DNA from: DATFVA01 sp963747755
GTDB taxonomy: Bacteria; Bacteroidota; Ignavibacteria; Ignavibacteriales; Ignavibacteriaceae
DNA: 64,000 nt
Direction: 5' to 3'
Assembly (NCBI GenBank): GCA_963747755.1
Contig: CAVVGK010000014.1
Location: forward strand, 744,001 to 808,000
Below the pieces are notes generated by a model that searched no databases, was not told the DNA's origin, and saw only the letters and a list, made by a program, of their open reading frames with translations. Within the stretch, counting starts at the first letter, position 1, and each line of letters opens with the position of its first letter. Positions 55,832 to 64,000 of the stretch are shown here, piece by piece. A program made the position numbers and the translations under genes.

Positions 55832-56131
55832 TTTTCCTCCTTTTTCATTTGTTAACTGGTTATGAAGAATTTTCTTTTGGAATTGCTTAAAATTTATTAT
55901 AATGATTTGGAAATCTTACCTTGTACTGAAATCTCCTTTAAGTCTTGAGTTTTTACTTCGGACATTGTTCGGCCTCTGTTCAGCCTACAACAAACTAATA
56001 ACAGGCCTCCCTGTAAAATAATGCAGACAGGCATAGAAAAGAATCCACAGTGGCTAAATATCCCTAAAAACACTGATTTTACAAAAAAATATACCCAGCG
56101 GGGTTATTTTATGACGAGCATTGCGATCGGC

Positions 56132-57406
56132 TTATTCCAGTACATCCGCAGCCATTCTCCCGCTTTTAACTGCACTTTCAATTGTAGAGGGGAGTCCGGT
56201 GTTTATCCAATCCCCCGCGATCGTCAATCCATTTACCGCTGTGAGAGGACCGGGACGATCGTACAAAATCTCATTTGATGGTATAAAGGTAGCTCTTTTC
56301 TCTTTAAGGATCCGGTAACCTGTTATGTCATCTTTTTCAATAAAGAGGTATTTGAAGAGCTCTGCTTTAACGAGTTCAAATATTTCTTCTTTACTTTTAT
56401 CCATCAGCTCATCGGCATCACTTCTTACGAGAGTAAGATGAGTGCCGCGGTTGAACACCCAATGTATCCCCGAGTCGATCATTCCGTAAAACTTATCTTC
56501 AAGCTTATTTTCTTTCAGCCAGATATGCACCGTGAGAATAGAGGAATATATGAATCCCGGATCAGATGGTAGATACTGAACCGGGAGTATCCTTTTAAGA
56601 CTGTAGAAAGGTACTGAGGAGATCACTCCTTTAAATTCTTTAATAATTCTTTTATTTGTGACCACCGCTCTCAGGCGGTTATTTTGTAAAACAAGCTGAT
56701 TTACCTGTTCGCCCGTAATGACCGTTCCTCTTCTCTCTTCAATATATTTTACAGCATTGAGACAGTAAGTTTCCGTGAGTCCCTCACGGGGAAGAATAAT
56801 GGTTGAGGCACGATTTCCTTTGAAGAAAATTTCAATCAGAATATCACGGAATGTTTTTGCGGAAGCTTTACGGATGCTGGTATTAAGAGCACCGGCAGTA
56901 AGGATTTCCCAGATAGCTTTCCGGATATCCTCATTCTGATTTTCCTGTTCCAGCCACTCGTACACTGACATTCTGCTAAGATCACGGTCAGATGTCAGCG
57001 GGAGTTTCAGGAAAAACTTAAGCATCCGGAAACGGTTCAATAGGGAAAGCGCTTTATAGCTTAACAAGCCGGAAGCAAGATTGAAGGGGTAAAGTTTTGT
57101 ATGGACCTTGAGTTTAACCTTATTAAAGTGCGGGAGGAGGAAATTCACTTCAAGCTGATCCTGCATTATTAAGTTATTCTCTGCCCGGATCATGCGTAAA
57201 AAGCGGAGGGTTTCGGTGTAGCATCCCATCATTATATGCTGGCCGTTATCGATGATGGAGCCGGTTGCCTGATCTTTAAATGAGTAAGCGCGTCCCCCTG
57301 TTTTATTAGCCGCTTCAAGAACCTGAACTGATTTGCCTTTAGAGGAGAGATGAACCGCGGCCGAGAGTCCTGCGAACCCGCTGCCGATAACTATGTAATC
57401 ATACAT
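56132..57406 (-). CDS. hpnE: Hydroxysqualene dehydroxylase (amine-oxidase fold, HpnE)
   Basis: The 424-residue FAD enzyme has the dinucleotide motif 'VIGSGFAGLSAAVHLSSKGK' at 4-23, 'TGGRAYSF' and the C-terminal FAD motif 'GLTIAGDWINTGLPSTIESA'. As third gene after hpnC and hpnD (its ATG overlaps the hpnD stop by one base), it fits HpnE, which reduces hydroxysqualene to squalene in the HpnCDE pathway. Phytoene-desaturase-like alternatives are less likely given this operon. Confidence 0.88.
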   Translation of the reverse strand: MYDYIVIGSGFAGLSAAVHLSSKGKSVQVLEAANKTGGRAYSFKDQATGSIIDNGQHIMMGCYTETLRFLRMIRAENNLIMQDQLEVNFLLPHFNKVKLKVHTKLYPFNLASGLLSYKALSLLNRFRMLKFFLKLPLTSDRDLSRMSVYEWLEQENQNEDIRKAIWEILTAGALNTSIRKASAKTFRDILIEIFFKGNRASTIILPREGLTETYCLNAVKYIEERRGTVITGEQVNQLVLQNNRLRAVVTNKRIIKEFKGVISSVPFYSLKRILPVQYLPSDPGFIYSSILTVHIWLKENKLEDKFYGMIDSGIHWVFNRGTHLTLVRSDADELMDKSKEEIFELVKAELFKYLFIEKDDITGYRILKEKRATFIPSNEILYDRPGPLTAVNGLTIAGDWINTGLPSTIESAVKSGRMAADVLE

Positions 57407-58248
57407 TAGTAAACCAGGTTATACTTTGCCCAGACTCCCAGAGAAATGCCAACCTTTTCAAATTTCGAAACTTTTATGTTCCTGTTATATACGTCGTAAT
57501 CTGCTTCGATAATTTTCTGCAGCATCTTACGGTAAATATGCTGCATAGCTCTTGCGGCAAACATTGCGGCTTTATCATCGAGGTTAAGACTCATCGTTGC
57601 CTTTTCAAAATACATCAATGCCCTATCGACCTCATAACTCATAAGATCTTTAAACTGGGGATTATAATTCCTACTAATAATATCTTTATCTGAATAATTA
57701 AAACGTGCGAGATCCTCCTGCGGAAGGTAGATCCTTCCCTTTTCGGAATCTTTCTTGATATCCCTGAGGATATTTGTAAGCTGAAGGGCGATACCGAGAT
57801 TAACGGCAAAATCCTTTGCATGCTGTTTATCTTTATAGCCGAATATCTCAATGCATATTAATCCGACCGTGGAGGCCACTCTATAGCAATAGAGCATAAG
57901 ATCGTCAAACGAGCTATATCTTTTCTTCTGGAGATCCATTTCCATACCTTTTATGAGCTCAAAGAAAGGATCGAGGGGAATATCAAAACCGGAGATCGTT
58001 TTACCAAGCCTGTTCAGGAGAGCGTAGTCGGAGTCACCGTTAATGGATTTCTCCAGCTCAATCCTCCACTTATGCAGTTTTGCAAACTTAAGTTCATCAG
58101 GCTCGCTTCCCTCATCGATAATATCATCCGTCTGCCTGCAGAATGCATAAACAGTGTTCATTGCATCGCGTTTGGCAGCCGGCAGCAGGTTGAAAGCATA
58201 ATAAAAGCTGCTCTTGCTCTTCTTTGCTATTTCCTTTGCTTCCATCAT
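57406..58248 (-). CDS. hpnD: Presqualene diphosphate synthase (HpnD)
   Basis: The 280-residue trans-isoprenyl synthase has both aspartate motifs: first 'DDIIDEG' (near 41-47) and second 'NILRDIKKDSEKGRIYLPQE' (near 157). It condenses two farnesyl diphosphates to presqualene diphosphate. It lies between hpnC and hpnE with no intergenic space (58248/58249). HpnD and HpnC are distinguished here mainly by order and by each one's resemblance to the known pair. Confidence 0.88.
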   Translation of the reverse strand: MMEAKEIAKKSKSSFYYAFNLLPAAKRDAMNTVYAFCRQTDDIIDEGSEPDELKFAKLHKWRIELEKSINGDSDYALLNRLGKTISGFDIPLDPFFELIKGMEMDLQKKRYSSFDDLMLYCYRVASTVGLICIEIFGYKDKQHAKDFAVNLGIALQLTNILRDIKKDSEKGRIYLPQEDLARFNYSDKDIISRNYNPQFKDLMSYEVDRALMYFEKATMSLNLDDKAAMFAARAMQHIYRKMLQKIIEADYDVYNRNIKVSKFEKVGISLGVWAKYNLVY

Positions 58249-59103
58249 TTATTTGAGTGATCTCACCAGAAGATTTATAAAATCTGTTTTAGTTAAATGA
58301 GGACGAATCAAAACGTTATAGTCATTCTGCCTGATTTTCTTAAGGATCGCCTCGCCACCGAGGATCGTCCATTTTATTTCGTATTTTAGTCGTCCTGACA
58401 GGAATTTAAGCAAATTCCGGCCTTCATCAAACATTAATTGTGTTCTATTAACATTGAACTTAATTAACTGTTTAAAATTAAGGTTTATTTTGCTCTCCTC
58501 AAACAGTTTTCTATCAATTCCGAAGTGATCAAGTTCATCCTGAGGGAGATAGATCCTCCCCTTTAGAAAGTCGGTTTTAACATCCTGCAGAAAATTGGTG
58601 ATCTGGAGAGCAGTGCAGATTTTGTCGGAATACAAATCAGCTTCTTCATTTCTGACAGAATGGAGCTGCAGGATCAGTCGGCCAACAGGATTGGCTGAAT
58701 TTGAGCAGTAAGCCAGGAGTTCATCATAATTTGAGTATTCTTTTTTAGTGATATCCTGCCGGAATGCTTTGATGAGATCGGTGAAATACCGCGGGTTCAG
58801 AGCCTTTTCTTTGATGGTTTCATGAAGTGCCTGCTCATAGCCGGAATCGTACTTTCCGTGGAGCAGCCGGTTGAAGCGGTGTTCAAAATCATTAAGATTT
58901 GTCATCCTTTCATTTTCGGTCATCGTGCCTTCATCGGCGATATCATCGGCAGTACGGGCAAACCAGTAGATAATGGCGACGTGTTTCCTTAGCTCTGCGG
59001 GGACAAGGAAGGAAACAACCGGAAAGTTTTCGTAGTGTGTACGGGCGAATTTCAGGGCAGATTCATAGGCGGAATTATCATCTTTTTGCGGGTTTCTGAT
59101 CAT
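58249..59103 (-). CDS. hpnC: Hydroxysqualene synthase (HpnC)
   Basis: The 284-residue paralogue of HpnD turns presqualene diphosphate into hydroxysqualene. Motifs: 'WFARTADDIADEG' and 'NFLQDVKTDFLKGRIYLPQD'. I start it at ATG 59103 (MIRNPQKDDNSAYESALKF). A TTG at 59166 would extend it by 21 residues but has no ribosome site. First gene of hpnCDE. No squalene-hopene cyclase lies in the window, so the end product (hopanoid, sterol or squalene itself) cannot be read here. Confidence 0.87.
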   Translation of the reverse strand: MIRNPQKDDNSAYESALKFARTHYENFPVVSFLVPAELRKHVAIIYWFARTADDIADEGTMTENERMTNLNDFEHRFNRLLHGKYDSGYEQALHETIKEKALNPRYFTDLIKAFRQDITKKEYSNYDELLAYCSNSANPVGRLILQLHSVRNEEADLYSDKICTALQITNFLQDVKTDFLKGRIYLPQDELDHFGIDRKLFEESKINLNFKQLIKFNVNRTQLMFDEGRNLLKFLSGRLKYEIKWTILGGEAILKKIRQNDYNVLIRPHLTKTDFINLLVRSLK

Positions 59104-59260
59104 CTTATCTATTTTTTCATGAAACAATTTTTGCTTAATTTTGTACCAGGAATACAGGAAAATCAAGTTATTTTGCTAAAATACTACGATAAAATATTAA
59201 ATTATAATCTCTGCAGAAAATCCTGAGGGGAAGATTATAAACCAAGGCTAAATTATTAAT

Positions 59261-59914
59261 GGCTAAAGCCCTGTTGTTATATCATTATATTTTCCCGTCA
59301 GTTAAAACTGACGGCAATAGTCAGTTAAAAACTGACGGCAATAGTCAGTTAAAAACTGATGGTAATTGTCAGTTCAAAACTGATTGCAATAGTCAGTTAA
59401 AAACTGACGGCAATAGTCAGTTAAAAACTGATGGCAATAGTCAGTTAAAAACTGATGGCAATAGTCAGTTAAAAACTGACGGCAATAGTCAGTTAAAAAC
59501 TGATGGCAATAGTCAGTTAAAAACTGATGGCAATAGTCAGTTAAAAACTGATGGCAATAGTCAGTTAAAAACTGATGGCAATAGTCAGTTAAAAACTGAT
59601 GGCAATAGTCAGTTAAAAACTGACGGCAATAGTCAGTTAAAAACTAATGGCAATAGTCAGTTAAAAACTGATGGCAATAGTCAGTTAAAAACTAATGGCA
59701 ATAGTCAGTTAAAAACTAATGGCAATAGTCAGTTAAAAACTGACGGCAATAGTCAGTTAAAAACTAATGGCAATAGTCAGTTAAAAACTGACGGCAATAG
59801 TCAGCTAAAAACTGACGGCAATAGTCAGTTAAAACTTGATGGTAATAGTCAGTTAAGAACTGATGGCAATAGTCAGTTAAAAACTGACGGCAATCATACG
59901 TTAAAATTTGATGG
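59261..59914 (+). repeat. Repeat family A, locus 3 (25 tandem units of 24 bp)
   Basis: The head AATGGCTAAAGCC (59258-59270) is followed by CCGTCAGTTAAAACTGACGG (59296-59315) and then about 25 units of 24 bp (AATAGTCAGTTAAAAACTGA + TGGC). Each unit contains the hairpin GTCAGTT-AAA-AACTGAC. Because 24 is a multiple of three, one frame stays open from the ATG at 59259 to 59966 and would encode NSQLKTDG octapeptides. Variation is mainly GAC/GAT and GAT/AAT. It lies between hpnC and prfC. Confidence 0.9.
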
Positions 59915-60021
59915 CTATCCCTTCGACTTTAAAAGGCAGCCGTTTGAAGTTCACTTCTTCTATTAGAAGCTTCCAGCTTATACCACTTAATTTATTTTTC
60001 ATTCCAATTTTTAGAAAACCA

Positions 60022-61641
60022 ATGAGTAATCTTAAAGAAATAAATAAACGACGCACATTTGCTATAATATCACACCCTGATGCCGGTAAAACAACGCTTA
60101 CCGAAAAGTTCCTGTTATATGGAGGAGCTGTTCACCTGGCGGGATCCGTAACGGCAAGGAAGAATCAGAGAAGTTCTACATCCGACTGGATGGAGCTGGA
60201 GAAGAAACGTGGGATTTCAATAAGCTCAACGGTGCTTCAGTTTGATTACAAAGGATTTAAGATAAACCTGCTTGATACGCCGGGTCACGAGGATTTCTCA
60301 GAAGACACTTACCGGGTGCTCACAGCAGTTGATGCTGTGGTGATGGTTATCGATTCGGCTAAAGGTATTGAGGCGCAGACGCGTAAATTATTTGAGGTCT
60401 GCCGAAGAAGAGAAATCCCTATTTTCACTTTTATGAATAAGCTCGATCGTCCTACCCGTGATCCGCTTGAACTGATCGATGAGTTGGAAAACATACTGGG
60501 AATTGGTGCTTACCCAATGAATTACCCTCTTGGTACAGGACTCGATTTCCGTGGAGTATACGACAGAATTACAAAACAGGTGCATCTTTTCGAAAGGACA
60601 ACAGGAGGTGCCTACAAGGCTCCCGTTGAAGTCTTTGATCTTCAGAATCCTTTATTTAAGGAGAAACTGAGTGATGAGAATTTTGCTAAATTCGCTGAAG
60701 AACTTGAGATGCTTGATACAGCTGGCGAAGACTTTAATCGCGATGCCGTGCTGAAAGGGAAACTTACTCCGGTATTCTTCGGAAGTGCGATGAACAATTT
60801 CGGTGTTCAGCTGCTGCTTGATGGTTTCCTTGACTATGCCGTACCTCCTGCTCCCAGAAAGAGTACGGAGACGGTAATAATGCCAGAGGATGATAAGTTT
60901 TCAGGATTCATCTTTAAGATACAGGCAAATATGGATCCCAAGCACCGCGACAGGATTGCATTTATGCGTGTATGTTCCGGAAAATTTGAAAGAGACATGC
61001 AGGCCTTTCATTCGAACAGCGGGAAGAAGATAAGGCTGTCGAATTCGCAGAAACTCTTCGGGCAGGAACGTGAAACAGTAAACGAAGCGTATGCTGGCGA
61101 TATCGTGGGGTTTGTAGGTAACTCAAATTTCGGCATAGGCGACACTATAACGGATGACCAGTCGATTCTATATAAAGAAATCCCTCATTTTGCGCCGGAG
61201 CATTTTGTATTTATGCACAACCCTAACCCCTCTGATTATAAGAAATTCAGGGACGGACTCGATCAGCTTTTACAGGAAGGTGTAATCCAGGCTTTCTATA
61301 TTAAAAATGCGCCTCAGAAAACGCCTTTGCTGGGGGCGGTGGGTCCGCTGCAGTTCGAGGTTGTGCAGTACAGACTTGAGAGTGAGTATGGAGCTAAATC
61401 AAGACTTGAACAGACAAACTGGAAAGTACTGCGCTGGTTTGCTAAAGAAATTACCGATGAGAAATTAAATCAATTTGTTCTTCCAGCCGGTGCTTCAATT
61501 GCAATTGATAAAGATGACAACCGGGTGATACTTTTTACAAGTGAATACTCGATGGGATATTTTAACAGTAAATATCCTGAAGTTGAGTTAGGTGAAGTTC
61601 CATTTGAAGAAGATATTGATGCTGTCAAGAAAACAGGGTAA
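60022..61641 (+). CDS. prfC: Peptide chain release factor 3
   Basis: The 539-residue translational GTPase recycles RF1/RF2 from the ribosome. Motifs: G1 'SHPDAGKTT' (17-25), switch region 'RGISISSTVLQF', G3 'DTPGHEDFSEDT', G4 'NKLDRP', and RF3-typical 'DWMELEKKRGISISS'. I start it at ATG 60022 (MSNLKEINKRRTFAIISH), the normal RF3 N-terminus. The frame is open back to 59908, but that would translate the end of the repeat array. It is flanked by family A arrays on both sides. Confidence 0.95.
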   Translation: MSNLKEINKRRTFAIISHPDAGKTTLTEKFLLYGGAVHLAGSVTARKNQRSSTSDWMELEKKRGISISSTVLQFDYKGFKINLLDTPGHEDFSEDTYRVLTAVDAVVMVIDSAKGIEAQTRKLFEVCRRREIPIFTFMNKLDRPTRDPLELIDELENILGIGAYPMNYPLGTGLDFRGVYDRITKQVHLFERTTGGAYKAPVEVFDLQNPLFKEKLSDENFAKFAEELEMLDTAGEDFNRDAVLKGKLTPVFFGSAMNNFGVQLLLDGFLDYAVPPAPRKSTETVIMPEDDKFSGFIFKIQANMDPKHRDRIAFMRVCSGKFERDMQAFHSNSGKKIRLSNSQKLFGQERETVNEAYAGDIVGFVGNSNFGIGDTITDDQSILYKEIPHFAPEHFVFMHNPNPSDYKKFRDGLDQLLQEGVIQAFYIKNAPQKTPLLGAVGPLQFEVVQYRLESEYGAKSRLEQTNWKVLRWFAKEITDEKLNQFVLPAGASIAIDKDDNRVILFTSEYSMGYFNSKYPEVELGEVPFEEDIDAVKKTG

Positions 61642-61650
61642 CGATAATGG

Positions 61651-62006
61651 GGCTAAAGCCCGGATGTTGTATCGTTATATTTTCCCGTCAGTTAAAACTG
61701 ACGGCAATACCTAAATCATTATTTTATTCGTTAGTTTAACTGACGGCAATATTCATATCATTATTTTACTCGTTAGTTAAAACTGACGGCAATATTCATA
61801 TCATTATTTTACTCGTTAGTTAAAACTGACGGCAATACCTATATCATTATTTTACTCTTAGTTAAAACTGACGGCAATACCTAAATCATTATTTTATTCG
61901 TTAGTTTAACTGACGGCAATATTCATATCATTATTTTACTCGTTAGTTAAAACTGACGGCAATACCTATATCATTATTTTACTCGTTAGCTGAAACTGAC
62001 AGCAAA
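61651..62006 (+). repeat. Repeat family A, locus 4 (about seven 42-43-bp units)
   Basis: The head GGGCTAAAGCCC (61650-61661), starting 10 bp after the prfC stop, is followed by CCGTCAGTTAAAACTGACGG at 61685 and CTGACGGCAAT words at 61698, 61740, 61783, 61826, 61868, 61910, 61953 and (as CTGACAGCAAA) 61996. The period is 42 or 43 bp with an ATCATTATTTTA(C/T)TCGTTAG core. Units alternate in two subtypes, and a pair is itself duplicated. Low-complexity AACAATTTAACCAT follows. Confidence 0.9.
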
Positions 62007-62034
62007 CAATTTAACCATACAACAATTTAACCAT

Positions 62035-62982
62035 TCATTTCTTACTTCTCAGCATCCTGCTGTAAAGAGATAAGCCCGGGTCCGTTAGAAACGTAAGCCA
62101 CAACCTCACCCACGATCTATGATAAACAAGATTATTATAAAACTCCGGTGCAGCTGCTTTCAATTCAGGCAGTTTGTTCCAGGGGACGGATGGGAAATCG
62201 TGGTGTTCATTATGATAACCGACATTCAGAGCGAGTATATTCAAAGGGCCGTAATAACTATAGGTTTCCTGCGGAGGAGCTACAAGGAAGTGTTCCTGAA
62301 TCCATCTGGCCCCAAGCGGATGAAGTCCTATAGAGAAGAAAAATGAGAATACAAAGTACAGAAAGGCAGTCGGACCAAGAAAAACTAAAACCAATACATC
62401 GAAACCGAATACAACCACCCAGTTAACGAACGTCCAGAAATTCATAAATTTAATTGCTTTAAGTCGGGGCGTTCTGAATGCCTGGAAAAAAGGAAACATA
62501 AGCTCCCAGAATGACTTTCCCAAAAAAGAACTACCTATTAGTCTGGCCTCCCACTTACTGGCAAGGTCTGCGTCCATATAATAATCACCCTGGTGAGAAT
62601 GATGTTTCAGGTGATAACTTCTAAAGGAAACAGAGCTCGGCAGCACATTAGGAATATCGGCAATGATACCGGCCATATAATTGAGGTTTCTGTTCTTAAA
62701 AATCAGATTGTGAGCGGCTTCGTGAATAAGGACAAAACAAGCGTGGTTCGCGAAAGCCCCGACCGCAAAAGCCACAATAAGAGCTAACCACCAGGGCTGC
62801 CCTCTCAGCAGAAAGGCAATTGCGATCTGCAGTCCTACGGCAAATAAAATTAAAATAAAGCTTACAGAATATCTTCCGATAAAATCTCTCACTTCCGGGT
62901 GGGCCTTTAAAATGGCTTTGGTCCGCTCTTTATGAGGTTCAGGATTATTTGAATAATTAAAATCCAGATGTACGTTACTCAT
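62035..62982 (-). CDS. Fatty-acid desaturase, DEGS/sphingolipid delta-4 desaturase-like
   Basis: The 315-residue integral membrane di-iron desaturase has His boxes HEAAH (87-91), HLKHH (124-128) and HNEHH (257-261). Long stretches recall animal and fungal dihydroceramide desaturases (DEGS1) more than bacterial acyl-lipid ones: 'ETYSYYGPLN', 'NVGYHNEHHDFP', 'GLHP', the end 'LSLYSRMLRSKK' (DEGS1 ends ...SPYSRMKRHQK), and an N-terminal 'HKERTKAILKAHPEV' like the 'HADRRREILAKYPEI' of DEGS1. Length matches. Substrate is therefore likely a sphingoid or other long-chain lipid; this is an inference. It is a single gene on this strand, in the same area as hpnCDE. Confidence 0.88.
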   Translation of the reverse strand: MSNVHLDFNYSNNPEPHKERTKAILKAHPEVRDFIGRYSVSFILILFAVGLQIAIAFLLRGQPWWLALIVAFAVGAFANHACFVLIHEAAHNLIFKNRNLNYMAGIIADIPNVLPSSVSFRSYHLKHHSHQGDYYMDADLASKWEARLIGSSFLGKSFWELMFPFFQAFRTPRLKAIKFMNFWTFVNWVVVFGFDVLVLVFLGPTAFLYFVFSFFFSIGLHPLGARWIQEHFLVAPPQETYSYYGPLNILALNVGYHNEHHDFPSVPWNKLPELKAAAPEFYNNLVYHRSWVRLWLTFLTDPGLSLYSRMLRSKK

Positions 62983-63107
62983 TAAAAATTTACCTAAGTA
63001 TTATTTTGATATCTGATAATAATAATAAAGATTTCTCATTTAAATAGTACCTCGTTGCTCTGATCACAAAAAGATCTGCCGTTTAGATAACTCTGGAACT
63101 CTGTACC

Positions 63108-63830
63108 TCATTCTCTGACAAGTGTGATACTATCGGTTAAACTCCCATAGGTTGAATTTACAAAACCAAAAATCTTTCCGCGGATCCGGCTAACCGTAAT
63201 CATTTTCCCTGAGAAGTTAAACTCTTTATTCCCGGGCTCTCTCATTTTAAAACTGACATCGGGATAAGAAATAATTCCGCTGACAGTATCGGCTGCAATA
63301 TAATTAACCACGGCACCCCTGTAAAAATACCTGAGATGAAAATGTCCGCTTCCCAGGAAAGCATTGCTGAGAAAGCTGCTTAGCTGAAGCCTGATCTCCA
63401 TTCCTGAATCAAGATCGATATTTGAAAAGTTCCAATCACCATCGATCAGGGGTGAAATTTCAAAAAAGAAGGAGTTAATATCCGCTATTTCAGGATCGTT
63501 CATAGATTCAATTCTAAGCTGATATTTCTTTGAAGGAATTATTTCACCGGGTACTATAAGCGAATAACTTCCGGAGTCGGGGATATTACTTACCGAATAG
63601 ACCGACTCTCCTTCTCTGATCAACTCAATCCTAAGTCTTCCATCAAAGTTTTTTGACAACCAGCTGACAGATACAGTTTCATCACTTGTAAATACTTCAC
63701 CGCCGGCAGGGCTCAGCAAGGTGACTGATTGTTCGGGACCATATGTATACGATGAAGAGAGTTCTCTTTCACAGCTGATAACTGACATTGAGATCAGGAG
63801 CAGTATTATTAAGTTAATATATCTATTCAT
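63108..63830 (-). CDS. Exported lipoprotein with Kre9/KNH-like Ig domain
   Basis: The 240-residue lipoprotein has signal 'IILLLISMSVISC' (Cys20). Residues ~35-130 match the Ser/Thr-rich GPI-anchored (Kre9/KNH-type) Ig-like domain in pattern: 'VTLLSPAGGEVFTSDETVSV' and 'WLSKNFDGRLRIELIREGES' and 'GSYSLIVPGEIIPSKKYQLR'. The C-terminal ~100 residues are a beta-rich segment that I do not recognise. It begins three bases after the stop of the gene at the right edge, so the two are probably one operon. Function unknown. Confidence 0.75.
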   Translation of the reverse strand: MNRYINLIILLLISMSVISCERELSSSYTYGPEQSVTLLSPAGGEVFTSDETVSVSWLSKNFDGRLRIELIREGESVYSVSNIPDSGSYSLIVPGEIIPSKKYQLRIESMNDPEIADINSFFFEISPLIDGDWNFSNIDLDSGMEIRLQLSSFLSNAFLGSGHFHLRYFYRGAVVNYIAADTVSGIISYPDVSFKMREPGNKEFNFSGKMITVSRIRGKIFGFVNSTYGSLTDSITLVRE

Positions 63831-63833
63831 TCT

Positions 63834-64000
63834 TCAGGCTGTTTGTAATTTCATTCTTTTAAGGAATATAATTAAATAGATTATGCTTATTATTGCAAGC
63901 ACACTAAAAATACCCGCCAGGTTTAAATCTTCGGCAACATTTTTGGCCGCGAGCATGACTGACATCGCAATTAGTGCAAGAGACAATAATACGATAAAAA
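63834..64000 (-). CDS. Membrane protein, C-terminal part only
   Basis: The right edge cuts this gene. The visible ~54 codons end at TGA (63836-63834) and encode two hydrophobic helices, 'FIVLLSLALIAMSVMLAAK' and 'GIFSVLAIISIIYLIIFLK', joined by NVAEDLNLA and ending RMKLQTA. The protein is an integral membrane protein of unknown family. The lipoprotein start lies 3 bp after its stop. Confidence 0.6.
   Translation of the reverse strand, partial: FIVLLSLALIAMSVMLAAKNVAEDLNLAGIFSVLAIISIIYLIIFLKRMKLQTA

Noticed and set aside
59261..59914. 24-bp array as a CRISPR
   Set aside because: Continuous tandem units, no spacers, period far below CRISPR range.
59908..60021. N-terminal extension of prfC from 59908
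   Set aside because: It would translate the tail of the repeat array; the normal RF3 N-terminus begins at 60022.

Overview
The window looks like chromosomal DNA from the Ignavibacteria/Bacteroidota-Chlorobi group. This is inferred from content only. Two long secreted proteins end in type IX secretion (T9SS) or FlgD-like C-terminal domains, including the 'NYPNPFNPSTTISYSLP' type common in Ignavibacteria. A PorV/PorQ-like gene is cut by the left edge. Many genes have weak or absent Shine-Dalgarno sites, and small palindromic repeat families lie between genes. I see no phage, no complete insertion sequence and no CRISPR array.

Layout: 1-4390 (minus) holds a T9SS-related exported operon, a site-2 protease and a DUF1207-like protein. 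4537-8708 (minus) holds a radical SAM / glycosyltransferase / polysaccharide deacetylase trio, then an AHSA1-like protein and a GNAT. 8943-14443 holds a DMT exporter, pdxH and a 1206-residue fused E2-E1 2-oxoglutarate dehydrogenase. 14525-19244 holds a T9SS cargo protein, an orphan histidine kinase, tRNA-Val, an NmrA-like pseudogene and tRNA-Gly. 19716-33775 holds two complete RND efflux operons: TolC-adaptor-pump on plus, and TetR-TolC-adaptor-pump-PG0541 on minus. They are separated by a small cassette bounded by outward-pointing palindrome arrays.

34487-45654 (plus) is a coherent uptake locus. A Cache/GAF/PAS histidine kinase and an NtrC-type sigma-54 activator are followed by a -24/-12-like element, a predicted barrel protein, a LivJ-HMGF-type ABC importer and a CBS-ACT protein. 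45670-49332 (minus) is a GlcNAc/chitin catabolic operon (GH18, nagA, nagB). 49481-55831 carries an RRM protein, a cupin, an MFS transporter, a GIY-YIG protein between exact 18-bp direct repeats, and an M16 peptidase. 56132-59103 (minus) is hpnC-hpnD-hpnE (squalene synthesis). Then come prfC, between two arrays of the first repeat family, a fatty-acid desaturase strongly resembling eukaryotic sphingolipid delta-4 desaturases (DEGS), and an exported lipoprotein.

The least ordinary items are: repeat family A (four loci, a GGCTAAAGCC-like head followed by palindromes at a 24, 42-43 or 49-bp period); repeat family B (paired hairpins at three loci); the E2-E1 fusion, best known from Actinobacteria; the DEGS-like desaturase close to squalene genes; and the likely sigma-54 control of the importer.
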